A stretch of DNA of 64,000 nucleotides from Mobiluncus sp963511525 (GTDB lineage: Bacteria > Actinomycetota > Actinomycetes > Actinomycetales > Actinomycetaceae): the NCBI RefSeq assembly GCF_963511525.1, contig NZ_CAUPIY010000007.1, positions 1-64,000 of the forward strand, read 5' to 3'. Of the stretch, positions 41,192-50,267 are shown piece by piece. Numbering within the stretch: position 1 is the stretch's first letter; every line of letters starts with the position of its first letter. The notes beneath the pieces are model-generated. The model saw only the letters and a program-made list of their open reading frames with translations, had not been told where the DNA came from and did not search any database. Both the position numbers and the translations under genes were made by a program.

Positions 41192-42022
41192 CTAACGCGA
41201 CTTTTTCCCGCCTTTGGGACGTTTTTTCTTACGTCCGTAGCGGTCGCCGTCGACTTTCATGTCCCACACTTTCACGGGGGGTTCTTCACCAGGTCGCAGA
41301 CCCCGCAGAAGGTCGGTCAGGTCAGCCATAATCCGCCGGGTCGCCTCCATCACGGCCTCGTGATCGTCCTGTTTCCCGTAGAGGTCGCTCAAGTCGACGG
41401 GGGGACCTGCCACCAGCGACACTCGACCACGGGGTGGCCAGTGCAGTTTCCCGTAGGGTGGCAAGGTCTTGTGCGCCCCCCACTGGGCGACAGGCACCAC
41501 CGGAACCTGGGTTTCCAACGCCAATCGTGCCGCGCCGGTGTGGGCTTTCATCGGCCACAGGTCGGGGTCACGAGTGAGGGTCCCTTCCGGAAACATCCCC
41601 ACGCACTCCCCTACTCTCAGGGCGGCTTTGGCGGCAATCAGGGAATCTGCCGCGTGGGTGGTTTCCCGAAACACCGGAATCATCCGCGAGTGTCGGGCGC
41701 AAAAGCCCACCACCGGCCAGTGCATCATTTCTTCTTTCATCAGCATTCGCGGGGAATAGTGATTAGCCACCAGGAAGTGCGAAAACGTCACCGAGTCGAT
41801 TTCCGTGACGTGATTGGACACGGCAATAAATCCGCCGCTTTCAGGCAGGTTTTCCACCCCGGCATAGTGCCGCTTCATCAGCGCTATCAGCACCGCACGC
41901 ACCGGCAGTGAAGCCCAGAAATACACCCATCCCATCGCGGGACGGCCCGCCCGGTTGCGCCGGAAGGGACGGGAAAACTGCGCGACCAGCCTGGTGCGGT
42001 CAGAACCGGAAGATTTCGTCAT
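41192..42022 (-). CDS. 1-acyl-sn-glycerol-3-phosphate acyltransferase (PlsC family)
   Basis: A 276-residue acyltransferase. Block I is SNHVTEIDSV (H-x4-D catalytic pair), block II MIPVFRETTHAADSL, block III FPEGTLTRDPDLWPMKAHTG and block IV VPVVPVAQWG. A hydrophobic segment (GWVYFWASLPVRAVLIALM) precedes block I. It makes phosphatidic acid or acylates a related glycolipid at the membrane. The ATG at 42022 overlaps the murA stop (ATGA), so the two are co-translated. The C-terminal KKKRPKGGKKS is basic. Confidence 0.9.
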   Translation of the reverse strand: MTKSSGSDRTRLVAQFSRPFRRNRAGRPAMGWVYFWASLPVRAVLIALMKRHYAGVENLPESGGFIAVSNHVTEIDSVTFSHFLVANHYSPRMLMKEEMMHWPVVGFCARHSRMIPVFRETTHAADSLIAAKAALRVGECVGMFPEGTLTRDPDLWPMKAHTGAARLALETQVPVVPVAQWGAHKTLPPYGKLHWPPRGRVSLVAGPPVDLSDLYGKQDDHEAVMEATRRIMADLTDLLRGLRPGEEPPVKVWDMKVDGDRYGRKKKRPKGGKKSR

Positions 42023-43338
42023 GAGTGCAGCTCCACCTGTGCATCCAAAGCTTTTAGCTTGTTCATAAAGTTTTCGTAGCCGCGGTTGATGATGTCCACT
42101 CCGGAAACATTCGAGACTCCCTGCGCCGCCAAGGCTGCAATGAGGTGCGAAAAACCGCCACGCAAATCCGGAACCTCGATGTCCGTGCCGTGCAGCGGGG
42201 TCGGCCCGGAAATAACCGCGGAATGGTAAAAGTTCCGTGCCCCGAAACGGCACCGCAGTCCGCCCAAACACTCGCGGTAAACCTGAATATGCGCACCCAT
42301 CCGGCGCAGTGCCTCAGTGAAACCGAAACGATTTTCGTACACGGTCTCGTGCACAATCGACAAACCTTGAGCCTGCGTCAACGCCACCACCAGCGGCTGC
42401 TGCCAGTCGGTCATAAAACCGGGGTGAACATTGGTTTCCAGAACAATCGACTTCAAATCACCCTGGGTGCCGCGTCGGAACCGAATCGAGTCCTCGGTGA
42501 TGTCGAAATCCCCGCCGACCTTGCGGAACGTGTTGAGGAACGTCATCATGTCGGCCTGGCGAGCGCCCTTGACCGTGATATCCCCGCCAGTGACCAGCGC
42601 CGCGGAAGCCCACGACGCCGCCTCGATCCGATCCGGCAGGGCGGTATGGGTAAATCCGCGCAGCTCATCGACACCTTCGATGCGGATGACCCGGTCGGTG
42701 TCCACGGAAATAATCGCGCCCATTTTTTGCAGGATAGCGACCAAATCCATGATTTCGGGTTCCACCGCCGCCCCGCGCAGCTCGGTGATGCCCCGCGCCC
42801 GCACCGCGGTCAGCAGGGTTTGTTCGGTGGCGCCCACGCTCGGATAGGGCAGCTCGACTTTCGTACCCTCCAGCCCGTTGGGTGCGGATAGATGGATGCC
42901 GTTGGGGAGTTTCTCGACTTCCGCGCCGAAAGCCCGCAAAGTATTGAGGTGAAAATCGATGGGCCGCCCGCCGATATTGCAGCCGCCCAGATTCGGAATA
43001 ATCGCCTGGCCCAAACGGTGCAGCAGCGGTCCACACAGCAAAATGGGGATACGTGACGAGCCGGCGTGCCGGTCGATGTCATGCACCGAAGCCGCGGCAA
43101 CCTTGGCGGGATTCATCGTCAGCACGCCCTCGGTTTTGTCGAAATCGACCTCTACCCCGTGCAGGTTCAACAGTTTCGTGACCACTTCGACGTCGCGAAT
43201 GTCCGGCACGGATGCCAGCTGGGATGTTTCCGGTGAGAGCAACGAGGCCACCATGGCTTTGGGGACAAGGTTCTTGGCTCCCCGCACGGTTATCTCTCCC
43301 TGCAGCGGTCGCCCGCCGTTCACCTGCAAAACCGACAT
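42019..43338 (-). CDS. murA: UDP-N-acetylglucosamine 1-carboxyvinyltransferase (MurA)
   Basis: A 439-residue EPSP-synthase-fold enzyme, first committed step of peptidoglycan synthesis. Markers: ITVRGAKNLVPKAMVASLL (K-N pair), GGCNIGGRPIDFHLNTLRAFGA with the PEP-binding Cys (the fosfomycin target), LTAVRARGITELRGAAVEPEI and HPGFMTDWQQPLVVALTQA. Length is normal. The ATG at 43338 begins MSVLQVNGGRPLQGEI as in other actinobacteria. Confidence 0.96.
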   Translation of the reverse strand: MSVLQVNGGRPLQGEITVRGAKNLVPKAMVASLLSPETSQLASVPDIRDVEVVTKLLNLHGVEVDFDKTEGVLTMNPAKVAAASVHDIDRHAGSSRIPILLCGPLLHRLGQAIIPNLGGCNIGGRPIDFHLNTLRAFGAEVEKLPNGIHLSAPNGLEGTKVELPYPSVGATEQTLLTAVRARGITELRGAAVEPEIMDLVAILQKMGAIISVDTDRVIRIEGVDELRGFTHTALPDRIEAASWASAALVTGGDITVKGARQADMMTFLNTFRKVGGDFDITEDSIRFRRGTQGDLKSIVLETNVHPGFMTDWQQPLVVALTQAQGLSIVHETVYENRFGFTEALRRMGAHIQVYRECLGGLRCRFGARNFYHSAVISGPTPLHGTDIEVPDLRGGFSHLIAALAAQGVSNVSGVDIINRGYENFMNKLKALDAQVELHS

Positions 43339-43421
43339 CGGCTTCCTTCCGTCAACTCAATAGGTTCCTCCTATTTTACCCCGCGGCGCTCGCACACCGC
43401 GTAGGGTCGCCGTGCCCGGCT

Positions 43422-44060
43422 CTAGTTCACGGGACGAGCGGATTGAACCGGCTCGGGCGGCAGGTGTTTGGCCGGTAGCGTCTTGGGTTTGAAAGACGGG
43501 CGTCGCGCTTCGTAAGCGGCGATGGCCTCCTCGTCGCGCAGGGTCAACGAAATATCGTCCAGCCCTTCCATCAAACGCCAGCGCGTGTAATCGTCTATGG
43601 CAAAACTGCAGGTAAAATCCCCAACGCTGGCGGTACGCGCCTCCAAATCCACGCAAACCTCCGCCCCCGGATTGGCTTGCAGAATCTCCCAGAGCCGGTC
43701 GCAGTCGGCTTGACTGATGACCCCGGTCACCAAACCTTGTTTTCCGGCGTTACCCCGGAAAATATCGGCGAATTTCGGCGAAAGAATGACTTTGAAACCA
43801 TAATCGCGCAGCGCCCACACCGCGTGCTCGCGACTCGATCCGGTGCCGAAGTCCTTACCCGCCACCAAAACGGTGCCCGACCGGTAAGCCTCTTGATTCA
43901 GCACGAACTTCGGGTCCGTGCGCCAGGCGGCAAACAGCGCGTCATCGAACCCGGTTTTCGTTACGCGTTTCAAATAAACCGCGGGAATAATCTGGTCGGT
44001 ATCCACGTTCGTGACCTGCAGCGGAACTCCCACGCCGGTGTGTTTCGTAAACTTTTCCAT
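43422..44060 (-). CDS. leuD: 3-isopropylmalate dehydratase small subunit
   Basis: A 212-residue swivel-domain subunit: TNVDTDQIIPAVYLKRVTKTGFDDALFAAWR and VAGKDFGTGSSREHAVWALRDYGFKVILSPKFADIFRGNAGKQGLV. The Ser-Arg loop GSSREHA binds substrate. With LeuC it isomerises 2-isopropylmalate in leucine synthesis. It follows leuC by 27 bp. Confidence 0.96.
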   Translation of the reverse strand: MEKFTKHTGVGVPLQVTNVDTDQIIPAVYLKRVTKTGFDDALFAAWRTDPKFVLNQEAYRSGTVLVAGKDFGTGSSREHAVWALRDYGFKVILSPKFADIFRGNAGKQGLVTGVISQADCDRLWEILQANPGAEVCVDLEARTASVGDFTCSFAIDDYTRWRLMEGLDDISLTLRDEEAIAAYEARRPSFKPKTLPAKHLPPEPVQSARPVN

Positions 44061-44087
44061 TTGTTTTTCCTTTTCTTTAAGCTGAAT

Positions 44088-45488
44088 CTATAGGTCGTTG
44101 GGGCCGCTGAGGGTGCCGCGAATCGCGGTAGCGGCGGCGACCAGCGGACTCACCAGGTGGGTGCGCCCGCCTTTGCCTTGGCGGCCCTCAAAGTTGCGGT
44201 TGGACGTCGAGGCTGAACGCTCGCCGGGCGCGAGTTTGTCCGGGTTCATCGCCAAGCACATGGAACAACCGGCGTTGCGCCATTCGGCACCAAAATCGCG
44301 GAAAATCTGATCGAGGCCTTCCCGTTCCGCCTGCAGACGCACCCGCGCGGACCCCGGCACCACCAGCACACGCACGTCCGGGCTCTTGTGATGGCCCTTC
44401 ACGACCTCGGCGGCGGCACGCAAGTCCTCCAAACGCCCGTTCGTGCACGAGCCGATGAACACCGTGTCCACTTTGATGTCACGCATTTTTGTGCCGGGCT
44501 GTAAATTCATGTATGCCAGGGCCTTCTGCGCAGTCAGGCGTGCGGTTTCATCACTCAGCGCGGCGGGGTTGGGCACCTCCCCGCTCAACGCCACCCCCAT
44601 GCCCGGGTTGGTACCCCAGGTCACGAATGGTTCGAGGGCATCGGCGTCAATATCGACCTCGGCGTCAAACTGGGCGTCCGCATCGGTCGGCAGGGTTCGC
44701 CAGTACGCTACGGCAGCGTCCCAATCCGCTCCCTCGGGGGCGTGCGGACGGCCTTGTAAGTACGCAAAAGTCGTGTCGTCCGGGGCAATCATGCCGGCAC
44801 GCGCCCCGGCCTCGATGGACATATTGCAAATTGTCATCCGCGCTTCCATCGACAAATCCTCAATCGCGGAGCCGCGGTATTCCAGGACGTAACCTTGCCC
44901 GCCGTTGGTGCCGATTTTCGCGATAATTGCCAAAATCAAGTCTTTTGAGGTCACGCCCGGTTTCAAGTGTCCGGAAACATTGATTGCCATCGTTTTGAAA
45001 GGAGCCAGCGGCAGGGTCTGAGTCGCCAACACGTGCTCGACCTCCGAGGTTCCGATTCCAAAAGCCAGCGCCCCAAAAGCCCCGTGGGTAGACGTGTGCG
45101 AGTCGCCGCAGACTACGGTCATTCCCGGTTGGGTCAGCCCCAGCTGCGGCCCGACCACGTGGACAATGCCTTGGTCAGCGTCACCCAGAGAGTGGAGGCG
45201 GAGCCCGAACTCGGCCGCGTTTTTCCGCAGAGTTTCAATCTGCAGTGCCGAGGTCGGGTCGGTGATGGGACGGTCAATGTCTGTTGTCGGGGTGTTGTGG
45301 TCCTCGGTGGCCAGCGTCAGTTCAGGGCGGCTCACCTTCCGCCCGGCTTGGCGCAGCCCGTCAAAGGCTTGCGGACTGGTCACTTCGTGGCACAGCTGCA
45401 GGTCGATATAGAGCAAATCCGGCGCTCCGTTTTCACCTTTTTTCACCACGTGGTCGCGCCATACTTTTTGTGCAAGCGTCTCACCCAT
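44088..45488 (-). CDS. leuC: 3-isopropylmalate dehydratase large subunit
   Basis: A 466-residue aconitase-family [4Fe-4S] enzyme. Cluster Cys residues are in FIGSCTNGR and AGCSMCLAMN. Other markers: MGETLAQKVWRDHVV, YIDLQLCHEVTSPQAFDGLR, GDSHTSTHGAFGALAFGIGTSEVEHVLATQTL. The ATG at 45488 has AGAGG 5 nt upstream; upstream in-frame codons overlap the regulatory gap. First gene of leuCD; divergent from an IclR-type regulator, the usual actinobacterial arrangement. Confidence 0.96.
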   Translation of the reverse strand: MGETLAQKVWRDHVVKKGENGAPDLLYIDLQLCHEVTSPQAFDGLRQAGRKVSRPELTLATEDHNTPTTDIDRPITDPTSALQIETLRKNAAEFGLRLHSLGDADQGIVHVVGPQLGLTQPGMTVVCGDSHTSTHGAFGALAFGIGTSEVEHVLATQTLPLAPFKTMAINVSGHLKPGVTSKDLILAIIAKIGTNGGQGYVLEYRGSAIEDLSMEARMTICNMSIEAGARAGMIAPDDTTFAYLQGRPHAPEGADWDAAVAYWRTLPTDADAQFDAEVDIDADALEPFVTWGTNPGMGVALSGEVPNPAALSDETARLTAQKALAYMNLQPGTKMRDIKVDTVFIGSCTNGRLEDLRAAAEVVKGHHKSPDVRVLVVPGSARVRLQAEREGLDQIFRDFGAEWRNAGCSMCLAMNPDKLAPGERSASTSNRNFEGRQGKGGRTHLVSPLVAAATAIRGTLSGPNDL

Positions 45489-45601
45489 TTTTGCCTCTTT
45501 TCGTTGCGCAGTCCGGAACATTCGCCCGTTTGGGACGGTGCGGGGTTCCGCGGGTTTTCCTGTTGTTATCAATGTTTACCTGGTATCACCAGCCAACTTG
45601 C

Positions 45602-45618
45602 ATTTCACATTGTGAGAT
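45602..45618. promoter_or_regulatory. Operator candidate between leuC and the IclR regulator
   Basis: ATTTCACA-T-TGTGAGAT is a 17-bp near-perfect palindrome (one mismatch per arm pair) 15 bp before the regulator start. IclR proteins of the NdgR/LeuR type bind between their own gene and leuCD. A -10 for leuCD could lie close by, but I could not fix one. Confidence 0.5.
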
Positions 45619-45632
45619 GGCAATATCAAGTT

Positions 45633-46361
45633 ATGGACAAGTCTAGCGCAAATTCCGGTGTAGGGGTACTCGACAAAGCAGTACTGATTCTCTCGACCTT
45701 GGAGGCCGGTCCCGCGACCCTGGCTCAACTGGTGGACACCACGCATTTGGCCCGGCCCACCATTTATCGCCTGGCGGTAGCTTTGGAGCATCATCGTTTC
45801 CTGGCCCGGGACTCCCAAGGTCGCTTCACATTGGGACCCCGCCTGGCGGAACTGGCTGGAGCAGCCGGGGACGACAGACTTCTGAGTGTCGCCGCGCCGG
45901 TGCTGGCTGCCTTACGCGACCATACTCACGAGTCTTGCCAACTGTATCGCCGTCAAGGCGACCAGCGGATTTGCGTGGCCGCCGCCGAACGACCCATCGG
46001 TTTGCGCGACTCGATTCCGGTGGGGGCGACCCTGACTATGCAGGCCGGATCCGCCGCCCAAATCTTGCTCGCGTGGGAGGAACCCGAACGCCTGCACCGG
46101 GGGCTGCGCGGTGCGGCCTTCAACGCCACTATGCTTTCAGAAGTGCGTCGGCGCGGCTGGGCGCAATCGGTTGGGGAACGTGAACCCGGCGTCGCCTCCG
46201 TGTCCGCCCCGGTCCGCGGAGCCACCGGACGTGTCGTCGCCGCCGTATCTGTCTCGGGACCTATCGAACGTTTGGGCCGCCAGCCCGGCCGCACCCACGG
46301 CACCGCCGTCGTCGCCGCCGCCAACCGCCTGAGCGAATTCCTGCGCCGCGACGAGGAGTAA
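45633..46361 (+). CDS. IclR-family regulator of leucine synthesis (NdgR/LtbR-like)
   Basis: A 242-residue regulator. The winged helix is GVGVLDKAVLILSTLEAGPATLAQLVDTTHLARPTIYRLAVALEHHRFLARDSQGRFTLGPRLAELA. The effector domain ends with GVASVSAPVRGATGRVVAAVSVSGPIERLG. Position directly divergent from leuCD matches LtbR of Corynebacterium and NdgR of Streptomyces, which repress leuCD and related genes. The frame is open far upstream through leuC antisense, but the ATG at 45633 is where the family begins. Confidence 0.9.
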   Translation: MDKSSANSGVGVLDKAVLILSTLEAGPATLAQLVDTTHLARPTIYRLAVALEHHRFLARDSQGRFTLGPRLAELAGAAGDDRLLSVAAPVLAALRDHTHESCQLYRRQGDQRICVAAAERPIGLRDSIPVGATLTMQAGSAAQILLAWEEPERLHRGLRGAAFNATMLSEVRRRGWAQSVGEREPGVASVSAPVRGATGRVVAAVSVSGPIERLGRQPGRTHGTAVVAAANRLSEFLRRDEE

Positions 46362-46506
46362 CCGGCCAGTCCGCCCCACGCCCTTGTGACCCCGTCACAA
46401 AACGATTGTCTCCTGTCGATTCGGATACGGCACACCGGTACGAATTTATAGTTTTCAATCAGTTTTCCAGTTCCAGCGTCTGGGACAACCGGAAGGGTGT
46501 AACCAA

Positions 46507-46533
46507 AAAACTGCGCGATTTCCGCGCAGTTTT
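46507..46533. terminator. Bidirectional terminator between the IclR gene and the tRNA genes
   Basis: AAAACTGCGCG-ATTTC-CGCGCAGTTTT is a perfect 11-bp stem with 5-nt loop, A-rich before and T-rich within. It lies between convergent transcripts (IclR plus strand, tRNAs minus strand). Confidence 0.85.
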
Positions 46534-46574
46534 GGCAAACATTTATGCAGTTTGAGACCTCTTCCAAGAGGTAG

Positions 46575-46647
46575 TACCCCCAATGGGATTTGAACCCATG
46601 TTACCGCCGTGAGAGGGCGATGTCCTAGGCCGCTAGACGATGGGGGC
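46575..46647 (-). tRNA. tRNA-Glu(CTC)
   Basis: A 73-nt cloverleaf: acceptor GCCCCCA/TGGGGGT, anticodon loop CTCTCAC with CTC, T-arm ATGGGTTCAAATCCCAT and discriminator A. CCA is not encoded. It is read in tandem with tRNA-Gln one nucleotide away. Confidence 0.95.
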
Positions 46648-46648
46648 G

Positions 46649-46719
46649 CTGGGGTACCAGGATTCGAACCTAGACTGAGTGAACCAGAATCACTAGTGCT
46701 GCCGTTACACCATACCCCA
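46649..46719 (-). tRNA. tRNA-Gln(CTG)
   Basis: A 71-nt cloverleaf: acceptor TGGGGTA/TACCCCA, anticodon stem AGTGA/TCACT with loop TTCTGGT (CTG), T-arm CTAGGTTCGAATCCTGG and discriminator G. Transcribed ahead of tRNA-Glu. Confidence 0.95.
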
Positions 46720-46721
46720 TA

Positions 46722-46765
46722 ACACTCGGCGCAAAAACCTCTGTCGAGATTTTCGCACCGAGTGT
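46722..46765 (-). terminator. Hairpin terminator after the chemoreceptor genes
   Basis: ACACTCGG...CCGAGTGT with inner GCAAAA/TTTTCGC forms a long stem in the gap between the chemoreceptor stop (46783) and the tRNA genes, suited to end the minus-strand transcript. Confidence 0.65.
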
Positions 46766-46782
46766 CAAGGTTACCCTAGTAG

Positions 46783-48519
46783 TTAGGCATTTGGCAAGTT
46801 ATCGGCATCGCCTTTCTTTTCGTAAACCAGCATCGAAATGTTGTCATACATCGCTTGTGAGGCCTCGACCAATTCGTCCGAAGCGTGCTGGAGAGTTTCC
46901 ACACCCTTGCCGGCTTCCTGAGCAATCTCTTGGTATTGGGAAATGGTTTCCGCAATGGAAGCCGAGCCGGTCGCAGCTTCTGCCACAGAACGACTCATTT
47001 CGTTCGTAGTGGCAGTCTGTTCTTCCACAGCCGCCGCGATAGTGGTCTGGTAGTTGTTAATCTGATTGATAATGTCAGAAATCTTTTCGATTGCTGCCAC
47101 CGCACCATCCGTATCCGCCTGAATAGCCGTAATCTTGGCGGTGATGTCGTCGGTAGCTTTACCGGTTTCCTGGGCTAGATCCTTGACCTCACCAGCCACC
47201 ACCGCGAAGCCTTTACCGGCGTCCCCGGCACGAGCGGCCTCAATAGTCGCGTTCAGGGCCAGCAGGTTCGTCTGTTCGGCAATAGCGGTAATGGTGTTCA
47301 CCACGTCACCGATTTCGCGCGAGGACACCCCGAGCTTAGACACCGTCTCACTGGTGCGCTTCGCGACTTCCGTCGCTTCACTCGCCACCCTGGCGGCTTC
47401 GTTAGCGTTGGAAGAGATTTCGCGAATCGAGGCACCCATTTCTTCGGCGCCCGCGGCCACGGTCTGAATCGACTGCGTCACATCTCCGGCAGCACCGGCC
47501 ACAACCTGCGTCTGTGCGATGACTTCTTCGGTCTCCTTGTAGCCCTCATCGATGCCGTCGCCGACATCCTTAGCCACCGAATTGACCTTCCGAGCCATCG
47601 CGGCTGCAGAACCCACCACTTGACGCAGGGTCGCCAAACTCTCATTGAGTTTCATCGCCACGTCGCCCAGCTCGTCATTCATCAGCATCTCAGCTTCATC
47701 GGTCATGTCGCCCTTCGACAACGACTCAATGGAATCGCCCGTGTTCGCCACGGTCTTGCGAAGCACGCGGCGCACAAAGAACCCAATCAGCAGCGCAACA
47801 ACCAGCACCACCAGGTAGACGACGCACATGACAACCAAGACAATCGTGGCAACCGCCTGTGATTGCAGGGTAGCGGCATCCATCTTGGATTCCAATCCCT
47901 TAACAATCTGCGGGACCAGGTCGCTGAGCTGATTAGCCAAGTCCAGCACATCAATAGCCGCGGCTTCTTCGCCCCTACCCTGGTTGACGAGTTCAGTAAT
48001 CTGATTGACCTCAGCTTCAAACTTCTTCATCACGTCCGTAGCTTGAGCCACCAGCGGGGCAATGTTCTGATCCTTGATCTTTGACATTTCCTCCAAGCGC
48101 TGATCGGTCAGCTCCATGAAGTGCTTAACGTTCTCAGTAGCCGCTTTCATCAAGCCTTCGCGCGCTTCGGGACTGATGGTCTGGGACGTGCCAATCCGTT
48201 TGAGCTCGCGTTCTGAGGCAATCAAACGGGTCATGTCATAGTGCATCGCCTGGGCCGCCTCAACCTGAGTCTGTTCAGCTACATAGGTTTCCGTGGAGTT
48301 GCCATAGATGCGCACCCCCACCACGAACAGCAGCAGCATCACCAGCAGACCGGCGATACCGGAAACTCCGATGGCGCCAATCTGCACTACCAAGGGCATC
48401 CGCCGCATTTTCTTTCCTTTGGCGTTAACCCGCGCTTTACCAGCATTCTTAACAGCCGCATCACTCATTTTCTTTTCTCCAGTATTCGAGTTCGCTGTAT
48501 TTTGCAAATCCGTAGTCAC
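46783..48519 (-). CDS. Methyl-accepting chemotaxis protein
   Basis: A 578-residue chemoreceptor. TM1 is about residues 43-72 (VQIGAIGVSGIAGLLVMLLLFVVGV); a short helical ligand domain runs to about residue 215; TM2 is VATIVLVVMCVVYLVVLVVALLIGFFV. A HAMP domain (RKTVANTGDSIESLSKGDMTDEAEMLMNDELGDVAMKLN) leads to a long coiled-coil signalling domain with the conserved hairpin tip AIAEQTNLLALNATIEAARAGDAGKGFAVVAGEVK. No NWETF-type tail is visible. The GTG at 48519 has GGGAGG 6 nt upstream; an ATG at 48468 is the alternative. It follows the other chemoreceptor gene by 11 bp. Its presence implies flagellar motility. Confidence 0.92.
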   Translation of the reverse strand: MTTDLQNTANSNTGEKKMSDAAVKNAGKARVNAKGKKMRRMPLVVQIGAIGVSGIAGLLVMLLLFVVGVRIYGNSTETYVAEQTQVEAAQAMHYDMTRLIASERELKRIGTSQTISPEAREGLMKAATENVKHFMELTDQRLEEMSKIKDQNIAPLVAQATDVMKKFEAEVNQITELVNQGRGEEAAAIDVLDLANQLSDLVPQIVKGLESKMDAATLQSQAVATIVLVVMCVVYLVVLVVALLIGFFVRRVLRKTVANTGDSIESLSKGDMTDEAEMLMNDELGDVAMKLNESLATLRQVVGSAAAMARKVNSVAKDVGDGIDEGYKETEEVIAQTQVVAGAAGDVTQSIQTVAAGAEEMGASIREISSNANEAARVASEATEVAKRTSETVSKLGVSSREIGDVVNTITAIAEQTNLLALNATIEAARAGDAGKGFAVVAGEVKDLAQETGKATDDITAKITAIQADTDGAVAAIEKISDIINQINNYQTTIAAAVEEQTATTNEMSRSVAEAATGSASIAETISQYQEIAQEAGKGVETLQHASDELVEASQAMYDNISMLVYEKKGDADNLPNA

Positions 48520-48530
48520 AATCGTCCTCC

Positions 48531-50135
48531 CTAGTGTTTGAACTCATTGAGGCGGGTAACCAAGTCGTGCGACTCCGTGGCCAGCACGCCCATCTTTTGG
48601 TCCACATCAGCGAATCTGTCAGCCAAGTTCGTGGTGTTGCGGGCGATATCCGCAACATTTTCCGCAATGGTGGTGGAACCGTCAGCAGCCTCCGAAACCG
48701 ACCGGCTCATTTCATTGGTCGTGGCGGTCTGTTCCTCAACCGCCGCCGCAATGGTGGTCTGGTAATCATTGATGGAGGCGATGATATTAGAGATTTCTTC
48801 GATGGCGGCCACCGCGGCCTCGGTGTCCGTCTGAATCTGCTCGACCTTCACGGCGACTTCCTCAGTGGCTCGTCCCGTTTCTGCCGCCAAGTCCTTGACC
48901 TCACTAGCGACCACGGCAAAGCCTCGTCCGGCGTCTCCCGCTCGTGCGGCCTCAATAGTCGCGTTCAGAGCCAGGAGGTTCGTCTGTTCCGCTACCGCCG
49001 TAATCGTCTCGATGACCTCGCCAACCTCGCGAGAAGACTCGCCGAGTTTAGCCACGGTTTCATTCGTTTGCTGGGCGACTTCCGAAGCTTCCTTGGCCAC
49101 TCCGGCAGCCGCGTTGGCGTTGGAAGAGATTTCTTTGATCGATACGCTCATTTCCTCCGCGCCGGCGGCGACGGTTTGAATAGAGCGGGAAACTTGCTCA
49201 GCTGCCGCCGCCCCGCTGTTGATGTAGTCGGTAGCTTTCTGGGTAGCGCCCACTGCTCCGCGAGAACCTTCCCCAATCCCTTCGGTAATCTTGCCGACGT
49301 TCTCTGCCGTCCCGATGGTTACGGTGAGGCTTTGACGCAAGCCGCCCATAGCCTCGTTGAAGTGGTCGCCCATATCGCCGACCTCATCCCTGCTGTGACG
49401 CTGCACCTCGGCGGTGAAGTCGCCTTCCGTCAGTTTGTCCATTCCAGCGGAGAGGGAGCGAACCGACTTAATCATAGGAGCTACCAGCAAACGCACCATC
49501 AAGAAAACCAACACCGCCCCAACAATAAGGATAACGATAGAGATAATGATGGTGGTGCTTTCGGTAGTGGCTCGCGCCTGTGCGGAAGCCTCGCGTTCGG
49601 CCTGGTAAGTGTCCAACAGAGCACGAGACTTATCCGCAAAAATGAAACCATTTTCTTCTTGGTACCGACCAAAGACATTCGAGGCATCCACGGCCTGGGC
49701 TTCATCGCCGACCGCGTTTTGGGTGAACTGACCCCACGCTGCGGAATAGTCTTCCACGGCGGAGCGCATATCCGCTACCAGGGCTTTTTGCTCGCTGGTC
49801 AACGAGGCCTTCTCGAGACTGCCAAGGCCATCATTGACCTTACCCAGCAACTCATTGACCTCGTTGACGGTATCGCCTGAGCCGCTCAGGTTCCCAATCT
49901 TTCCAGCTTGCAGTTGGGTGAGCAACATAATGTCTTGGGAACGAAGATTAGACCAGTTGATTCTGGCGTCTTCGACCAATTCTACTTCGTCAAAGCTGGC
50001 AACCTCTTTTTGGAATACTCCCCGGTATGCCTGCAGTGAGATGACCATGTAAATCAACATCAGCCCCATCAGCACTGCCGCGAGCAGTACTATGATGTGG
50101 GTCTTCATAGCGATAGAAAGCTTCTTTGTTTTCAC
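48531..50135 (-). CDS. Methyl-accepting chemotaxis protein
   Basis: A 534-residue chemoreceptor, paralogue of its downstream neighbour. TM1 is THIIVLLAAVLMGLMLIYMVISL near the N-terminus. The periplasmic four-helix-like domain reaches about residue 185, with TM2 (IIISIVILIVGAVLVFLMVRLLV). HAMP (IKSVRSLSAGMDKLTEGDFTAEVQRHSRDEVGDMGDHFNEAM) precedes the signalling domain with tip AVAEQTNLLALNATIEAARAGDAGRGFAVVASEVKDLAAETG. The GTG at 50135 is preferred because CAGGAG lies 6 nt upstream; an earlier in-frame GTG at 50156 has none. First gene of the pair. Confidence 0.92.
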   Translation of the reverse strand: MKTKKLSIAMKTHIIVLLAAVLMGLMLIYMVISLQAYRGVFQKEVASFDEVELVEDARINWSNLRSQDIMLLTQLQAGKIGNLSGSGDTVNEVNELLGKVNDGLGSLEKASLTSEQKALVADMRSAVEDYSAAWGQFTQNAVGDEAQAVDASNVFGRYQEENGFIFADKSRALLDTYQAEREASAQARATTESTTIIISIVILIVGAVLVFLMVRLLVAPMIKSVRSLSAGMDKLTEGDFTAEVQRHSRDEVGDMGDHFNEAMGGLRQSLTVTIGTAENVGKITEGIGEGSRGAVGATQKATDYINSGAAAAEQVSRSIQTVAAGAEEMSVSIKEISSNANAAAGVAKEASEVAQQTNETVAKLGESSREVGEVIETITAVAEQTNLLALNATIEAARAGDAGRGFAVVASEVKDLAAETGRATEEVAVKVEQIQTDTEAAVAAIEEISNIIASINDYQTTIAAAVEEQTATTNEMSRSVSEAADGSTTIAENVADIARNTTNLADRFADVDQKMGVLATESHDLVTRLNEFKH

Positions 50136-50267
50136 TTGTAACTCCTGATTATTCACAGCTGTGTCAATCGGATAGTGTCGGACTATCGGAGTTAAGTATA
50201 TTAAAATATCAAGGAAAATTGGGGCTTTTTAGAGAATTATCAAGAAAAACTCCCCCTGCAAGGAAAG

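Noticed and set aside
42023..42271. Upstream extension of the PlsC-type acyltransferase
   Set aside because: It is out of frame inside murA; the ATGA overlap at 42019-42022 gives the natural start.
44967..45632. In-frame upstream extension of the IclR regulator
   Set aside because: The extra 220 codons are antisense to leuC; the IclR fold begins at 45633.
46783..50135. Tandem chemoreceptors as a recent exact duplication
   Set aside because: Only the signalling domains are closely similar; sensory domains and termini differ widely.
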